Below, in pieces: positions 44,045-55,080 of a stretch of DNA of 64,000 nt. The stretch comes from Bradyrhizobium sp. AZCC 2262 (GTDB lineage: Bacteria > Pseudomonadota > Alphaproteobacteria > Rhizobiales > Xanthobacteraceae). Below the pieces are notes generated by a model. The model saw only the letters and a list, made by a program, of their open reading frames with translations. It ran no database searches and was not told the DNA's origin. Position 1 is the stretch's first letter; each line of letters starts with the position of its first letter. The position numbers and the translations under genes are program-made. The stretch is from positions 1,798,001 through 1,862,000 of the forward strand of contig NZ_JAZHRT010000001.1 in assembly GCF_036924535.1 (NCBI RefSeq). The letters run 5' to 3'.

Positions 44045-45965
44045 TGTCAACATCTACTGCTTCCGCACTGAATACTCCGGCGGTTCTTGCCGGGGGCGAT
44101 CAAGAGAGGCTTGCACGGCCTGCGACCGTATCGGCTGGGCTTATGGCGCTCGGCATTGTCTACGGCGACCTCGGGACCAGCCCTCTCTATACCTTGCAAA
44201 CGATTATGCACATCATGGGAGATCAATTCACGCCGGAAGCTGCTCTTGGCTCGCTGTCCCTCGTCTTTTGGGCGCTGATCATCACGATATCGATCAAGTA
44301 CTGTCTTCTTGTCATGCGCGCCGACAATCATGGTGAAGGCGGGATACTCGCGCTAATGACATTGACCAGTGCCCGCTGGGTTGGTCGTGGTCAGTGGCTC
44401 ATTATCATGGGCTTGTTTGGTGCAGCTCTCATCTACGGAGACGGAATTGTTACGCCGGCAATCTCGGTCCTGAGCGCGGTAGAAGGTTTAAACGTCGCGA
44501 CGGGTATATTCAAACCGTACACGATGCCGTTTGCCCTTGTCATTCTGGTCGGCCTATTTGCGATCCAGAATCGTTGGACCGGGACCGTTGGAAAGACCTT
44601 CGGACCGATCATGTTCGTGTGGTTTGCCGCAATCGCGATTCTTGGCGTTGTCGGTATTGCGCATCATCCGCATGTTCTGGCTGCGATAAATCCCATTCAT
44701 GGCGCCGAACTCGTGATGGGGCACGGATTTGTCGGGTTCACCCTACTGGGTGGTGTATTCCTCGCGCTGACGGGTGGTGAAGCGCTCTACGCTGACATGG
44801 GCCACATCGGACCAAACCCAATCCGCGCTGCATGGTATTGCGTGGTGCTGCCGGCTCTCGTCCTCAATTACGCTGGCCAGATCGGGAATTTCCTGGACGC
44901 TCCCGACCTGGAAGCAAACCCGTTTTTCAAGCTTGCGCCCAACTGGTCGATTTACCCGATGGTCGCGCTCGCAACGCTCGCTACCATCATCGCCAGCCAG
45001 GCCATCATCACCGGTGCGTTCTCCATGACGAGGCAGGCGATGCAACTCGGCTGGTTCCCGGATGTCCGGATCAGTCAGACCTCGGCGGACGAACACGGAC
45101 AGATCTACGTACCATTCCGTCAATTGGACCATTATGGCGTTTACGGTCGCCCTGACTGCAGGGTTCGGAAGTTCCGATCGCCTTGCCGGCGCCTACGGGA
45201 CCGCTGTATCGACCACCATGGTCTTAACAACGGCGCTGCTCTACCATGTGATGCGCAATCGGTGGCAGTGGTCCCTCTGTCAAGCAGCCGCCATCACGAG
45301 CATCTTGTTGGCAGTCGATCTTGCCTTCTTCTCGGCGAACCTTCTGAAGATACTGGACGGCGGCTGGATCCCGCTGACATTCGGCGCCCTCGTCTTCACC
45401 ATCATGACGACCTGGCATTACGGCGTTGAGGCAATGCATCGCCGCAACGCGGCAGTATCTCAACAGCCGGCCGAGTTCTTTGCTCGTCTTCGCAGCGACA
45501 ACGTCGCAAGAGTTCGCGGCACTGCGGTATTTCTCACACGCCTTCGCGAGACCATACCGCCCATCATCGTCATCAACTACGTGAAGCGCGTCGGATCACT
45601 GCAAAGGACGGTCATTTGTCTGACGGTCAGCTTCGAGACGTTCCTCGCATTCGATCAAAAGACCGCGTCCGCATAGAACAACTCGACGATGGTTTTGGCA
45701 CGTAGCTGTTCACTTTGGTTTCGTCGAAGTCCCTGACCTTCCCGCTGTCCTCGCGCTTGCGAAAGAGGACGGAGTGCCGGTCATGGACGAAGCAAGCTGT
45801 TACATCGAGCGAGGGGATTTCCGTAGCCGCCAACATCGAAATGCCCTGTCGCGATGTCGCATCGCATTGTTTTCGTTCATGTCGCGCAATTCCGCGCATG
45901 CCATCGACCGGTTCAAGATACCTGCGAGCGCATTGATCGAAATAGGCCGAAGGATCGAGTTGTAA
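44041..45965 (+). pseudogene. kup: Kup potassium uptake protein, three frameshifts
   Basis: The first ~360 residues are a normal Kup transporter (GIVYGDLGTSPLYTLQTI, LIYGDGIVTPAISVLSAVEGL, GGEALYADMGHIGPNPI). At 45117-45118 an extra C changes the frame after GQIYVPF; the next frame continues VNWTIMAFTVALTAGFGSS to about SFET, where one base is lost (~45640). The third frame continues IRSKDRVRIEQLDDG until another base is lost in GGTTTTGG (~45692), after which WHVAVHFGFVEVPDLPAVLA runs to the natural end at 45963-45965. All parts align in order, so the gene was complete recently. The product would be a truncated transporter. Sequencing error is possible, as the breaks lie in short base runs. 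Confidence 0.85.
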
Positions 45966-45990
45966 CAAGCGGATAGACTCAGCGGATAGA

Positions 45991-46043
45991 CTCATTGGAG
46001 AGCATGCTGTCGCTGCCGGGCTAGAACGAAGATGGATTCTTAG
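45991..46043 (+). pseudogene. 3' remnant of an OprB-type porin gene
   Basis: ATTGGAGAGCATGCTGTCGC and the following ~30 bases align with the last 54 bases of the porin gene (40276-40330), which encode IGGRAVVAGLRTKIDF. One base is missing at CTAGAACG (porin: TTAAGAACG), and the stop is TAG instead of TAA. Only the tail survives, so a paralogous porin once lay here or a recombination joined this end. Confidence 0.65.
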
Positions 46044-46407
46044 GAGGAAAATCGAGCTCCGCGAAACGGTGGAACGGGTTCCCCGTGGCCCGATGGGTGA
46101 GGGGAGTTTCGCTCTCCGAGTTCCGACATGGGTCCAATTCACTTGGGCTGGGCTAAGATTGGCGGATGTCCGATTTGACCCGGCACCCAATGAACCAACA
46201 GAGCGCGAACGTCACTTCCGAAACGTCCCAAAACCGGAAGTCAGTAAATTTCAACAAGCATCTCCAATTCGTGAGCTTAGGGCCATGCGGCTCTCGTCAC
46301 CGTCTTGCCATTATATCGCACCGATTGTGACGCGACCGCCGCTTTCGCGCCCGTTTTTGAATTGACTGGCGGTGGCAAACGTAACCTAATCAACGTACTA
46401 AAGCAGT

Positions 46408-46422
46408 CCTCCTGTCAGGAGG
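46408..46422 (+). promoter_or_regulatory. Inverted repeat covering the ribosome binding site of the giant kinase
   Basis: CCTCCTGTCAGGAGG is an exact palindrome around one T. CCTCC can pair with GGAGG over a TGTCA loop, hiding the Shine-Dalgarno AGGAGG, which lies five bases before the GTG at 46428. This could limit translation, or serve as a protein-binding site. Confidence 0.5.
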
Positions 46423-46427
46423 CTCTC

Positions 46428-49400
46428 GTGAACGATCTCTCGAGCTACGCATTCTCTCCTCTGAGAGAGGGAGACATCGCTCTCTACCGGGGCTCCGGCA
46501 ACGGCTTGGCGCCAATCCTGCTCGTTACCGCGGAAGGAAGCTCACCCGGTTGCGTCGAGCGACTCGAGCACGAATATGCACTCAAGGCCGAACTTGACGC
46601 TGAGTGGGCGGCGCGACCAGTCGCGCTGACACACTACAACGACCGTATGACGCTGGTGCTTGAAGATCCCGGCGGCGCACCACTCGATCGACTGCTTGGC
46701 CAGCCACTGGACGTATCGCATTCCTTGGCCATCGCGATTTCGCTCGCCGGGAAGCTTCGCCAAATGCATGAGCGAGGCCTTGTTCACAAGGACATCAAGC
46801 CGGCAAATATCCTGGTGAACGCGGCCAACGGCGGTGTGTGGCTGACGGGGTTCGGCATTGCCTCGCGTTTGCCGCGCGAGCGCCAAGCCCCCGGGCCGCC
46901 CGAGTCGATCGCGGGCACGCTCGCTTATATGGCGCCAGAACAGACCGGAAGAATGAACCGCTCGATCGGCGCCCGCAGCGACCTCTACGCCCTCGGCGTC
47001 ACGCTGTACCAGATGCTCACAGGTTCACTACCGTTTACCGCAGCCGATCCCATGGAGTGGGTCCACTGCCATATCGCTAGAAAGCCGATTCCGCCAAGCG
47101 AGCGGCTGGAGACGGTCCCGGCCGCGGTCTCCGCCCTCATCCTGAAGCTGCTCGCCAAGACGGCCGAGGAACGCTACCAGACCGCTGCCGGCTTGGAGCG
47201 CGACCTCCGGTGCTGCCTTGCTGCGTGGAAGGATCATCGCCGGATCGACGCCTTTCCGCTGGGCAAACACGACACGCCCGACCGGCTTTTGATTCCCGAG
47301 AAACTGTACGGGCGGGAACGCGAGATCGAGACCCTGCTCGCCGCCTTCGACCGCGTCGTCACCCGCGGCCGACGAGAGCTGGTGCTGGTCTCCGGATATT
47401 CCGGTATCGGCAAGTCCGCCGTCGTCAATGAGCTGCACAAAGCGCTGCTGCCGGCGCGCGGCCTTTTTGCCTCCGGCAAGTTCGACCAGTACAAGCGCGA
47501 CATTCCTTATGCGACGCTCGCGCAAGCTTTTCAGAGCCTGATCCGCCCGCTTCTGGGCAAGAGCGACGCTGAGCTGGCCGGCTGGCGCGACGCTCTGCGC
47601 GAGGCACTGGGCTCAAACGGGCAGCTCATGATCAGCGTTATCCCCGAGCTGAAGCTTCTCATCGGAGAACAACCGCCGGTCCCGGGGCTTCCGCCGCAGC
47701 AGGCACAAAGCCGTCTCCAGCTGGTGTTCGGGCGGTTTATCGGCGTCTTCGCTCGGCCTGAACATCCCCTGGCGCTTTTTCTCGACGATTTGCAATGGCT
47801 CGACGCGGCGACGCTCGATCTGCTCGCCGACCTGTTGACCCAGGCAGACGTGCAGCCGTTGCTGGTGATCGGGGCTTACCGGGACAATGAAGTCGATTCC
47901 GCCCATCCCCTGATGCGGAAGCTCGATGCTATCCGCAAGGCGGGAGCGTTCGTGCAGGAGATCAGTCTTGCGCCGCTCGCCCGAGCCGACTTGGGGCGGC
48001 TCATTGCGGATACGCTTAGCTGCACGCCGCGCCGTGCCGCCGCGCTGGCGCGGCTAGTGCATGAGAAGACGGCTGGCAATCCGTTCTTCACGATTCAGTT
48101 CATTTCTGCGCTCGCCGAAGAGGGGCTGCTCCGCTTCGATCATGACGCGGCGGGCTGGCGCTGGGAGCTCGGTCGCATTCACGCCAAGGGGTATACCGAC
48201 AATGTGGTGGACCTCATGGTCGGAAAGTTAACCCGCCTGCCTGTCGAAACCCAGGCGACGTTGCAGCAGCTCGCCTGCCTCGGCAACGTCGCCGAGATCA
48301 CGATGCTTTCGATCGTTCAGGGGAAATCGAACGACGAAGTCCGTTCGGATCTCCGTAGTGCCGTTCATCTCGAACTGGTCGAGCAATTGGGGGACTCATA
48401 CAAGTTCATCCACGATCGTGTCCGAGAAGCTGCCTATTCACTCATACCGGAACAGCTTCGCGCCGAGGCGCACCTTCTGATCGGAAGGTTGCTTGCGGTG
48501 CATACTCCTGCGGAAAAACGCGAAGACGCTATCTTCGAAATCGTCAATCAGCTCAACCGCGGCGCCGCCTTGATCACATCACCAGACGAACGAGAGCAGC
48601 TGGCAGAGTTCAACCTGCTCGCAGGCCAGCGCGCCAAAGCCACTACAGCTTACGCCTCGGCGCTTACCTATCTCGCCGCCGGTGCGGCCGTGTTGCCGGA
48701 CGATTCTTGGGACCGCCGGCAAGAACTCAGCTTTGCTCTGGAGCTGCACCGGGCTGAATGCGAATTTCTCACCGGCGCGCTGGCGGAAGCGGAGCAACGC
48801 CTGAATGTGCTTTCGACCCGCACCGCAAGTACGCTGGAACGAGCCAACGTTGTGTGCTTGTACGCCGACCTGTACACGACCGTCGGTCAGAACGCGCGCG
48901 CCATTACCGTCGGTCTGGACTACCTCCGGCACGTGGGCATCCACTGGTCGCCACATCCAACAGAAGAGGAAGCGCGGCGAGAATATGATCGGATATGGTC
49001 GCAACTTGGGAGTCGACCGATCGACGAGCTCGTTGATCTGCCCCTGATGACGGACCTGGCTTCGTTGGCGACTCTGGATGTTCTCGCCAAGGTGTTTGCT
49101 GCAGCTATGTACACAGAGGCCAACCTGGCCTGCCTGGTGATCTGTAGGGCCGTCAATCTCAGCATCGAGCGCGGCAACTGTGACGGATCGACCTTCGCAT
49201 ATGTCATGCTTGGCGCTATCGCCGGCGCGCGTTTTGGCGATTACAGGGGCGGTTTTCGCCTCGGCCAGCTTGGTTATGAGCTCGTCGAACAACGTCGACT
49301 GACGGGTTCCCAAGCCAGAGTCTATAATCAGTACGGAACTCACGTCCTGCCTTGGACGAGGCATTTCAAAGCCGGTCGCGATCTGCTGCGCCGGGCGTTC

Positions 49401-51932
49401 GAGGTTGCGAACAAGAACGGCGACCCGACCTTCAGCGCGTACAGTTGTCACGCTTTGAGCACGAACCTTCTTGCAGTGGGCGACCCGCTTCCCGATGTGC
49501 AGCGCCAAGCGGAGCATGGTCTCGCGTTTGCAGAGAGGACACGTTTCAGGGTGGCTATTGATCTCATCACCATCCAGCTTGGGCTGATCCGGACCCTCCG
49601 AGGACTTACGCCGAAGTTCGGCTCGTTTAACGATGCGCAGTTTGATGAGAGTCAGATCGAGCATCGTTTAGCTGATAACCCAGGTCTGGCACGTGCCGAG
49701 TTCTCCTATTGGACTCGCAAGCTGCAGGCGCGCTTTCTCGCCGGCGACTATATGTCAGCCGCGCATGCCGCATCGAGGGCTCAATCGCTGTTCTGGATAG
49801 CGAACTACACTGTGGAAGCGGCGGAGTATCAGTTGTACGCCGCGCTTTGCCACGCCGCAATCTGCGGCACCGCTGCGCCCGGCCAATGCCAGCAGCACGT
49901 CGCGGCTCTGGATGCTCATCACCGGCAACTCGAAGTCTGGGCGGTGAACTGCCCCGAAAATTTCGACAATCGCGCCGCGCTGGTCGGTGCCGAGATCGCT
50001 CGCATCGAAGGCCGCGACGTTGACGCAATGCGCCTCTACGAACAGGCCATCCGTTCGGCTCGCGCAAACGGGTTTATTCATAATGAGGCACTAGCCAATG
50101 AAGTCGCCTCCCGCTTCTACGCGGCGGGTGGCTTCGAGAAGATTGCCCGTATGTATTTGCAGGACGCCCGCCATGGCTATCTGCGTTGGGGAGCCGACGG
50201 CAAGGTGCGGCAACTCGAACAACTTCATCCGCATCTTCGCGACACAACAGACCCTGGATTTCCCGCGACTACCATTGGTGGGGCCGTCGAGCAGCTCGAC
50301 GTCGGGACCGTTGTCAAGGCTTCGCACCGGGTCTCGAGCGAGATCGAACTCGGCAAGCTTATAGAAACGCTTTTGCGAATCGCGGTCGAGCATGCTGGCG
50401 CCGAACGCGGCCTGCTCATCCTGTTCCGGGACGGCGACGAGCCACGCATCGCAGCGGAGGCGACGACCGGCCGAGGGCAAGTTGAGGTTACGCTGCGTCA
50501 GACCGCCGTATCGCCCATTGAGCTTCCCGAATCCGTGCTCCATTACATGATCCGGACTCGCGGAAGCGTAATCCTTGATGACGCCATGGTGCAGAATCTG
50601 TTCACGTCGGATGAGTACATCCGTCAGAAGCACACCCGGTCAGTCCTCTGCCTGCCCCTGGTGAAGCAGGCCAAGTTGATCGGGGCGCTTTATCTCGAGA
50701 ACAAACTGGCATCGTACGTATTCACGCCTGCGCGGATTTCGGTACTCGAACTGCTGGCGTCGCAAGCGGCGATTTCTCTGGAGAACGCCCGTCTGTACAG
50801 CGATCTCGGGGAACGGGAGGCCAGGATCCGCCGCCTCGTCGAGGCCAACATCATCGGAATCATGATCGGGGATGCTCGGGGCCGGATCATCGAGGCCAAT
50901 GATGCGTTTCTCGACTTGTTGGGCTACGGCCGCGAAGACCTTGTCTCGGGTCGGATACGGTGGACGAAGCTGACGCCTGTCGAGTGGGCCGCCGCCGACC
51001 AGGATGCAATCGGCCAGCTCAGCGAGACCGGGACCTGCAAGCCTTACGAGAAGGAATATTTCCGCAAGGATGGTAGTCGCGTGCCGGTTCTGGTCGGCGG
51101 AGCCTTTTTCGAACAGGAGCGAGACGAGGGAGTTGTCTTCGTCATCGACATGACGGAGCGCAAGCGAGCGGAGAACAAGCTGCGCGCCAGCGAACAGCGC
51201 TTGCTCGATGCCCAAATGGAGCTCGCGCACGTCAATCGCGTTTCCACGATGGGGCAGCTTGCGACCTCCATCGCCCATGAAGTAAACCAGCCGCTCGCGG
51301 CCGTCATAGCTAACGCCGAGGCCTGTCTGCGCTGGCTCGACCGCGGGAATCCCAACCTGAGCGCGGCGCGCCGCTCGGTTGAATGGATCATCGACGACGG
51401 CACTCGGGCGAGTGAGGTAATCCGGCGAGTCCGGACGCTCGCGAACAAGACCAGCAATGAGAAGGTGCCGCTCAAGGTCAATGACGTCATTGGGGAGACT
51501 ATCACGCTGGTGCAGCGTGAGCTGAGCAGCCACCGGGTGGCGCTGCGGACGGAGTTGGCACCGGCTCTACCCGCGATCCTGGGTGATCGGATCCAACTGC
51601 AGCAGGTAGTTATTAACCTGGTGATGAACGGCCTGGAGGCAATGCAGTCGGTTACAGATCGACCGCGCGAGCTGGTAATCCGATCGGACCAGGACGGAGC
51701 ACAGCTGGTGCTGGTCACCGTGACGGACTCTGGAGCGGGGATCTCTGCCGAGAACGCGGACCGGCTGTTCAACGCCTTCTTCACCACCAAATCCAGTGGC
51801 ATGGGTATGGGACTCTCGATCTGCCGTTCGATCATCGAAGCTCACGGGGGCCGGATGTCGGCCGTCAACAATGTGGGGCCGGGCGCCAAGTTTCAGTTTA
51901 CATTGCCATTGTATCAAGAGGACACGTTGTGA
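46428..51932 (+). CDS. Ser/Thr kinase-like / AAA ATPase / GAF / PAS / histidine kinase fusion
   Basis: 1834 residues. Order: protein-kinase domain (~10-270; [29 protein letters not shown]), large ATPase module (Walker A GYSGIGKS ~325, Walker [13 protein letters not shown]), a long helical TPR-like region, GAF (~1300-1450), PAS (~1465-1590), HisKA with His1617 in [12 protein letters not shown], and HATPase. In the kinase domain the DFG motif reads LTGFGIA: Gly141 replaces the metal-binding Asp, so Ser/Thr kinase activity is doubtful. I chose GTG 46428 because AGGAGG is five bases away. The last ~230 residues are close to those of the kinase at 661-3432, suggesting shared partners. No regulator gene follows. 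Confidence 0.9.
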   Translation: MNDLSSYAFSPLREGDIALYRGSGNGLAPILLVTAEGSSPGCVERLEHEYALKAELDAEWAARPVALTHYNDRMTLVLEDPGGAPLDRLLGQPLDVSHSLAIAISLAGKLRQMHERGLVHKDIKPANILVNAANGGVWLTGFGIASRLPRERQAPGPPESIAGTLAYMAPEQTGRMNRSIGARSDLYALGVTLYQMLTGSLPFTAADPMEWVHCHIARKPIPPSERLETVPAAVSALILKLLAKTAEERYQTAAGLERDLRCCLAAWKDHRRIDAFPLGKHDTPDRLLIPEKLYGREREIETLLAAFDRVVTRGRRELVLVSGYSGIGKSAVVNELHKALLPARGLFASGKFDQYKRDIPYATLAQAFQSLIRPLLGKSDAELAGWRDALREALGSNGQLMISVIPELKLLIGEQPPVPGLPPQQAQSRLQLVFGRFIGVFARPEHPLALFLDDLQWLDAATLDLLADLLTQADVQPLLVIGAYRDNEVDSAHPLMRKLDAIRKAGAFVQEISLAPLARADLGRLIADTLSCTPRRAAALARLVHEKTAGNPFFTIQFISALAEEGLLRFDHDAAGWRWELGRIHAKGYTDNVVDLMVGKLTRLPVETQATLQQLACLGNVAEITMLSIVQGKSNDEVRSDLRSAVHLELVEQLGDSYKFIHDRVREAAYSLIPEQLRAEAHLLIGRLLAVHTPAEKREDAIFEIVNQLNRGAALITSPDEREQLAEFNLLAGQRAKATTAYASALTYLAAGAAVLPDDSWDRRQELSFALELHRAECEFLTGALAEAEQRLNVLSTRTASTLERANVVCLYADLYTTVGQNARAITVGLDYLRHVGIHWSPHPTEEEARREYDRIWSQLGSRPIDELVDLPLMTDLASLATLDVLAKVFAAAMYTEANLACLVICRAVNLSIERGNCDGSTFAYVMLGAIAGARFGDYRGGFRLGQLGYELVEQRRLTGSQARVYNQYGTHVLPWTRHFKAGRDLLRRAFEVANKNGDPTFSAYSCHALSTNLLAVGDPLPDVQRQAEHGLAFAERTRFRVAIDLITIQLGLIRTLRGLTPKFGSFNDAQFDESQIEHRLADNPGLARAEFSYWTRKLQARFLAGDYMSAAHAASRAQSLFWIANYTVEAAEYQLYAALCHAAICGTAAPGQCQQHVAALDAHHRQLEVWAVNCPENFDNRAALVGAEIARIEGRDVDAMRLYEQAIRSARANGFIHNEALANEVASRFYAAGGFEKIARMYLQDARHGYLRWGADGKVRQLEQLHPHLRDTTDPGFPATTIGGAVEQLDVGTVVKASHRVSSEIELGKLIETLLRIAVEHAGAERGLLILFRDGDEPRIAAEATTGRGQVEVTLRQTAVSPIELPESVLHYMIRTRGSVILDDAMVQNLFTSDEYIRQKHTRSVLCLPLVKQAKLIGALYLENKLASYVFTPARISVLELLASQAAISLENARLYSDLGEREARIRRLVEANIIGIMIGDARGRIIEANDAFLDLLGYGREDLVSGRIRWTKLTPVEWAAADQDAIGQLSETGTCKPYEKEYFRKDGSRVPVLVGGAFFEQERDEGVVFVIDMTERKRAENKLRASEQRLLDAQMELAHVNRVSTMGQLATSIAHEVNQPLAAVIANAEACLRWLDRGNPNLSAARRSVEWIIDDGTRASEVIRRVRTLANKTSNEKVPLKVNDVIGETITLVQRELSSHRVALRTELAPALPAILGDRIQLQQVVINLVMNGLEAMQSVTDRPRELVIRSDQDGAQLVLVTVTDSGAGISAENADRLFNAFFTTKSSGMGMGLSICRSIIEAHGGRMSAVNNVGPGAKFQFTLPLYQEDTL

Positions 51933-51956
51933 CCGGCTCATCATGGAGGGAATGCC

Positions 51957-53294
51957 ATGTCTCCGAGGCAGCTTTCTCGACGGCGATTTGTCGCTGCCAC
52001 TATTTCGTCCGCGGCGCTGTTGACCGTACCATATGTCCGAACGGCACATGCGGCCGGCAAACTCGAGATCGGCTTTTGGGATCACTGGGTGCCTGGAGCC
52101 AACAGGGCTAGCACCGAACTCGTCAATGAGTGGGCCGTCAAGGAGAACGTCGATGTTTCGATCGACTACATCAATAGTCAGGCCAACAAGGACGTGGTGA
52201 CCATCGCCGCCGAGGCTCAGGCGAAATCCGGCCATGACGTTCTTGCAATGCCGACCTGGTGGCCGCATGCCCAGGCTGACCTGCTCGAACCCATGAACGA
52301 TGTTGTCGAGCCGCTCATTAAGCTGAACGGTGAAGTCAATGGCACCGTCAAATACCTCGGCAAGGCCGGAGACAAATGGCTGGGCGCTCCCGCCAGTATC
52401 GGTAGCCAGATCAAGAGCCCTTGCTCACGCATCGATCTGATGAAAAAATTCGCCAACATTGACGTTCAGGAAATGTATCCGGCCGGCGCACCGCCCAGGG
52501 CCGAGAAATGGACGACGGAAACGTTCCTGAAAGCGGCGGAGGCCTGCCATAAGGGCGGCTTTCCCTTCGGCATCGGTGTCGGACAAACAGCCGACTCCGT
52601 CGATGCCGTCGGCGCGTTCTTCCAGGCCTTTGGTGCCGAGGTTGTAGATGCCAGGGGAAACGTCACCGTCAGAAACGACAATGTGCGGCAGGTTCTCGAT
52701 TACTTCAGGAAGTTGATGGCGTTCCTTCCGCCAGACGTGCCGGCGTGGGACGATGCCTCTAACAACAAATGGCTGATCTCGGGCAAGGGCACGCTGATCC
52801 TGAACCCGCCGAGCGCATGGGCTGTCGCCAAACGCGATGCGCCGGAGGTCGCGGAGCAGTGCTGGACTCACGGCTTCCCGGTGGGGCCGAAGGGCCGTTT
52901 TGCACCGTTTGTCCCTTATTTCTGGACGGTGTGGAGTTTCTCAAAGAATAAACAGGCGGCAAAGAGCCTGCTGCTACATTTGTCACAACCCGCAGCGGTG
53001 GAGAAACTGGTGGCAGCGAGCGGCGGTTACGATCTGCCGGCGTTCGAGAAATTGACCACCCTGAAGACGTGGGCAGAACAAGGCCCCCCGAAGGGAACAC
53101 TTTATCACTACCCGAACCCGCACAAGCACCAGATCCTTTCGATCTCGGCATCGCCGGCGCCGCCGAAGATCGCTCAGCAGATCTATGCCCAGGCGATATT
53201 GACCAAGATGTGCGTGCGCTTCTACCAGGGCGAAGCCATGGAGAAGACGTTGGCCTGGGCCGAAAGCGAACTCGAAGGTCTCAGGCGGAGCTGA
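51957..53294 (+). CDS. ABC transporter solute-binding protein (family 1), orphan
   Basis: 445 residues with a Tat-type signal (SRRRFVAATISSAALLTVP...AHA). The body is an extracellular solute-binding protein of the sugar/glycerol-3-phosphate type (KLEIGFWDHWVPGANRASTEL, HDVLAMPTWWPHAQADLLEP, WLISGKGTLILNPPSAWAVA). GGAGGG lies before the ATG. No permease or ATPase gene is present. It starts 24 bp after the giant kinase stop, in the place where a regulator gene follows the other kinase, so it could also be a sensory binding protein. Confidence 0.85.
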   Translation: MSPRQLSRRRFVAATISSAALLTVPYVRTAHAAGKLEIGFWDHWVPGANRASTELVNEWAVKENVDVSIDYINSQANKDVVTIAAEAQAKSGHDVLAMPTWWPHAQADLLEPMNDVVEPLIKLNGEVNGTVKYLGKAGDKWLGAPASIGSQIKSPCSRIDLMKKFANIDVQEMYPAGAPPRAEKWTTETFLKAAEACHKGGFPFGIGVGQTADSVDAVGAFFQAFGAEVVDARGNVTVRNDNVRQVLDYFRKLMAFLPPDVPAWDDASNNKWLISGKGTLILNPPSAWAVAKRDAPEVAEQCWTHGFPVGPKGRFAPFVPYFWTVWSFSKNKQAAKSLLLHLSQPAAVEKLVAASGGYDLPAFEKLTTLKTWAEQGPPKGTLYHYPNPHKHQILSISASPAPPKIAQQIYAQAILTKMCVRFYQGEAMEKTLAWAESELEGLRRS

Positions 53295-53731
53295 AGCGAA
53301 GGAAGCGGCTCCCAATCTGATGCGCGGCCGTGCGCGCTTGCGTTGACGGACTGCAGGGGGAGGTACATCACCGCGCAGGGGCCCGCTCTAGGTCAAAAGC
53401 GCGTTTCGAGCGCGCGCCGATCATCTCCAAACTATCTCGGCAAGCGGACAATTTGCAGTCCGTCAGCGTGTCTCAAAGGCGCTAAGGACAGACGCGCTTA
53501 TAGGAATGCTTGCTCTGCATCCCCTTGGTTCTCGCCCTCACCAAATATCTAAAGGCTAAACTTATTTTTAGTTGAGAAGCCGTGTCAGACACATGATGTG
53601 TACGTCTGATCGCTGTTTCGTGCGGACAATCAGCAAGTTTGCTGGAAGGTGTTCGGCTATGAGCCGCCGGGAGGTTATGGGAATCTGTTCGCAATTTACG
53701 CCGCGGAATTCTCCGAACGGAGCAATGCAAA
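53295..53731. other. Intergenic stretch with one box
   Basis: 437 bp between the solute-binding protein and fdhD. It contains the box at 53556-53571; I see no other gene or hairpin. Confidence 0.5.
53556..53571. promoter_or_regulatory. Tod/Sty-like box upstream of fdhD
   Basis: CTAAACTTATTTTTAG; both half-sites match. It ends 160 bp before the fdhD ATG. Confidence 0.65.
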
Positions 53732-54538
53732 ATGGAACCGGCCCGAACCGTTCACCGCCAGAGTTGGCGGGTAGGCACTCCGAGTTCGGGCCGTCGTTCG
53801 ATTCCGGAAGAGACCGCGGTAGCGGTCACATACAACGGCGGCACCTATGCCGTAATGATGACGACGCCCCAGGATTTGGAAGATTTCGCGCTTGGCTTCA
53901 GCCTGAGCGAAGGCGTCATCGACTCTGCTGCTGATATCGACTCGTTAGACATCGTGCACCTCGATGACGGGGTCGAATTGCGGATGTGGCTCAGTCAGCC
54001 GAGAGCCGATCGCCTGAAGGAACGACGGCGGCGTATGGCAGGACCGACGGGTTGTGGATTGTGCGGCATCGAATCAATCGCGGAAGCGATGCGTCCGACC
54101 GCCACTATCCGTCATGGAGGGCAATTCTCGCCGGAACAGATCATGGCTGCCATGGAGGGCCTGCCATCGCGTCAAAGACTCAATATCGAGACGCGCGCCG
54201 TTCACGCGGCGGCCCTCTGGAACGTTACGAGCGGTATCGTTGCGTTGCGGGAGGACGTCGGCCGTCACAATGCGCTCGATAAGCTTTCTGGTGCTCTGGC
54301 TCAGGCGTCCATTGTGGCGAGCGAGGGTATCGTACTTCTCACCAGCCGGGTGTCGGTGGAGATGGTGCAGAAAACCGCCGCGATTGGAGCACCTGCGATG
54401 GTGTCGGTCTCGGCTCCGACCGCGCTGGCTGTTCGTATGGCGGATGCAGCGGGGATCACACTTGTCGCCATCGCGCGCAAGGACGGATTCGAAGTGTTCA
54501 CCCATCCATGTAGAATTTCTCGGGAGTCGTTGCGGTAG
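53732..54538 (+). CDS. fdhD: Formate dehydrogenase accessory sulfurtransferase FdhD
   Basis: 268 residues. The MAGPTGCGLCGIESIAEAM stretch holds the CxxC pair that accepts sulfur from IscS, and GIVALREDVGRHNALDKL is the FdhD nucleotide/Mo-cofactor-binding signature. It delivers sulfur to bis-MGD enzymes of the formate dehydrogenase group. The likely client in this window is the FdhF/YdeP-like enzyme 22 kb away, which also has an upstream box. GGAG lies nine bases before the ATG. Confidence 0.92.
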   Translation: MEPARTVHRQSWRVGTPSSGRRSIPEETAVAVTYNGGTYAVMMTTPQDLEDFALGFSLSEGVIDSAADIDSLDIVHLDDGVELRMWLSQPRADRLKERRRRMAGPTGCGLCGIESIAEAMRPTATIRHGGQFSPEQIMAAMEGLPSRQRLNIETRAVHAAALWNVTSGIVALREDVGRHNALDKLSGALAQASIVASEGIVLLTSRVSVEMVQKTAAIGAPAMVSVSAPTALAVRMADAAGITLVAIARKDGFEVFTHPCRISRESLR

Positions 54539-54726
54539 TGACGCGATTGTTATCAGCAATGGCATGCTGCGATATTATCTCATCCAGTGACAAGGCGATC
54601 CGCTGGCGAGCAGAGTCCGTCCAATGAGCGCGAGGGGCGATGCGATCTCGGCTCTCACTTATTGACCGGCTGCCGCATCAACAGGCGTGTCGAAGCCTTT
54701 CACTCGCACCGTGCAAGGAGCGCAAT

Positions 54727-55032
54727 ATGCGAAAACTCATCATAGCGACCCTCGTGTTCTTGCTCGCCGGGCTCTCCGCCAGTTATGCCCGCGGCGGTAT
54801 GCACGGGGGAGGAATGCGTGGAGGAGAGATGCAGGGCCTGATGGCTCCTGCGAATCCAACCGTCCCGCCCTCACTGACGCCAGATTCCCGCCTCACCGGA
54901 ACTGCGCCGCTTCCGCCGCATCATCAGCCAACATCGGCTGACGTTCCTTCGGTCCCAGACGCCATGCTCAAGCCGACCCATGAAGAGGCCGCCGTCGATC
55001 GAGCGATCGGAAACATCTGCCGCGGCTGTTGA
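54727..55032 (+). CDS. Small secreted Gly/Met/Pro-rich protein
   Basis: 101 residues: signal peptide (RKLIIATLVFLLAGLSASYA), then GGMHGGGMRGGEMQGLM and a Pro-rich middle (LTGTAPLPPHHQPT), ending in a pair of cysteines (NICRGC). AAGGAG is eight bases before ATG 54727. The Met/His/Cys content would allow metal binding, but nothing proves it. It converges with the cytochrome c gene. Confidence 0.65.
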   Translation: MRKLIIATLVFLLAGLSASYARGGMHGGGMRGGEMQGLMAPANPTVPPSLTPDSRLTGTAPLPPHHQPTSADVPSVPDAMLKPTHEEAAVDRAIGNICRGC

Positions 55033-55080
55033 GCGCAAGCCATGCCCACCGCATAAGGGAGACTCTGACGCCGCAAACCG

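Larger units (their letters stand above)
45966..46427. other. Intergenic stretch with a 13-bp tandem repeat and a porin remnant
   Basis: AGCGGATAGACTC occurs twice in perfect tandem (45968-45993), directly followed by the porin tail at 45991-46043. The rest holds no gene I can support; an ATG at 46305 in frame with the giant kinase lacks a ribosome binding site. Confidence 0.5.
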
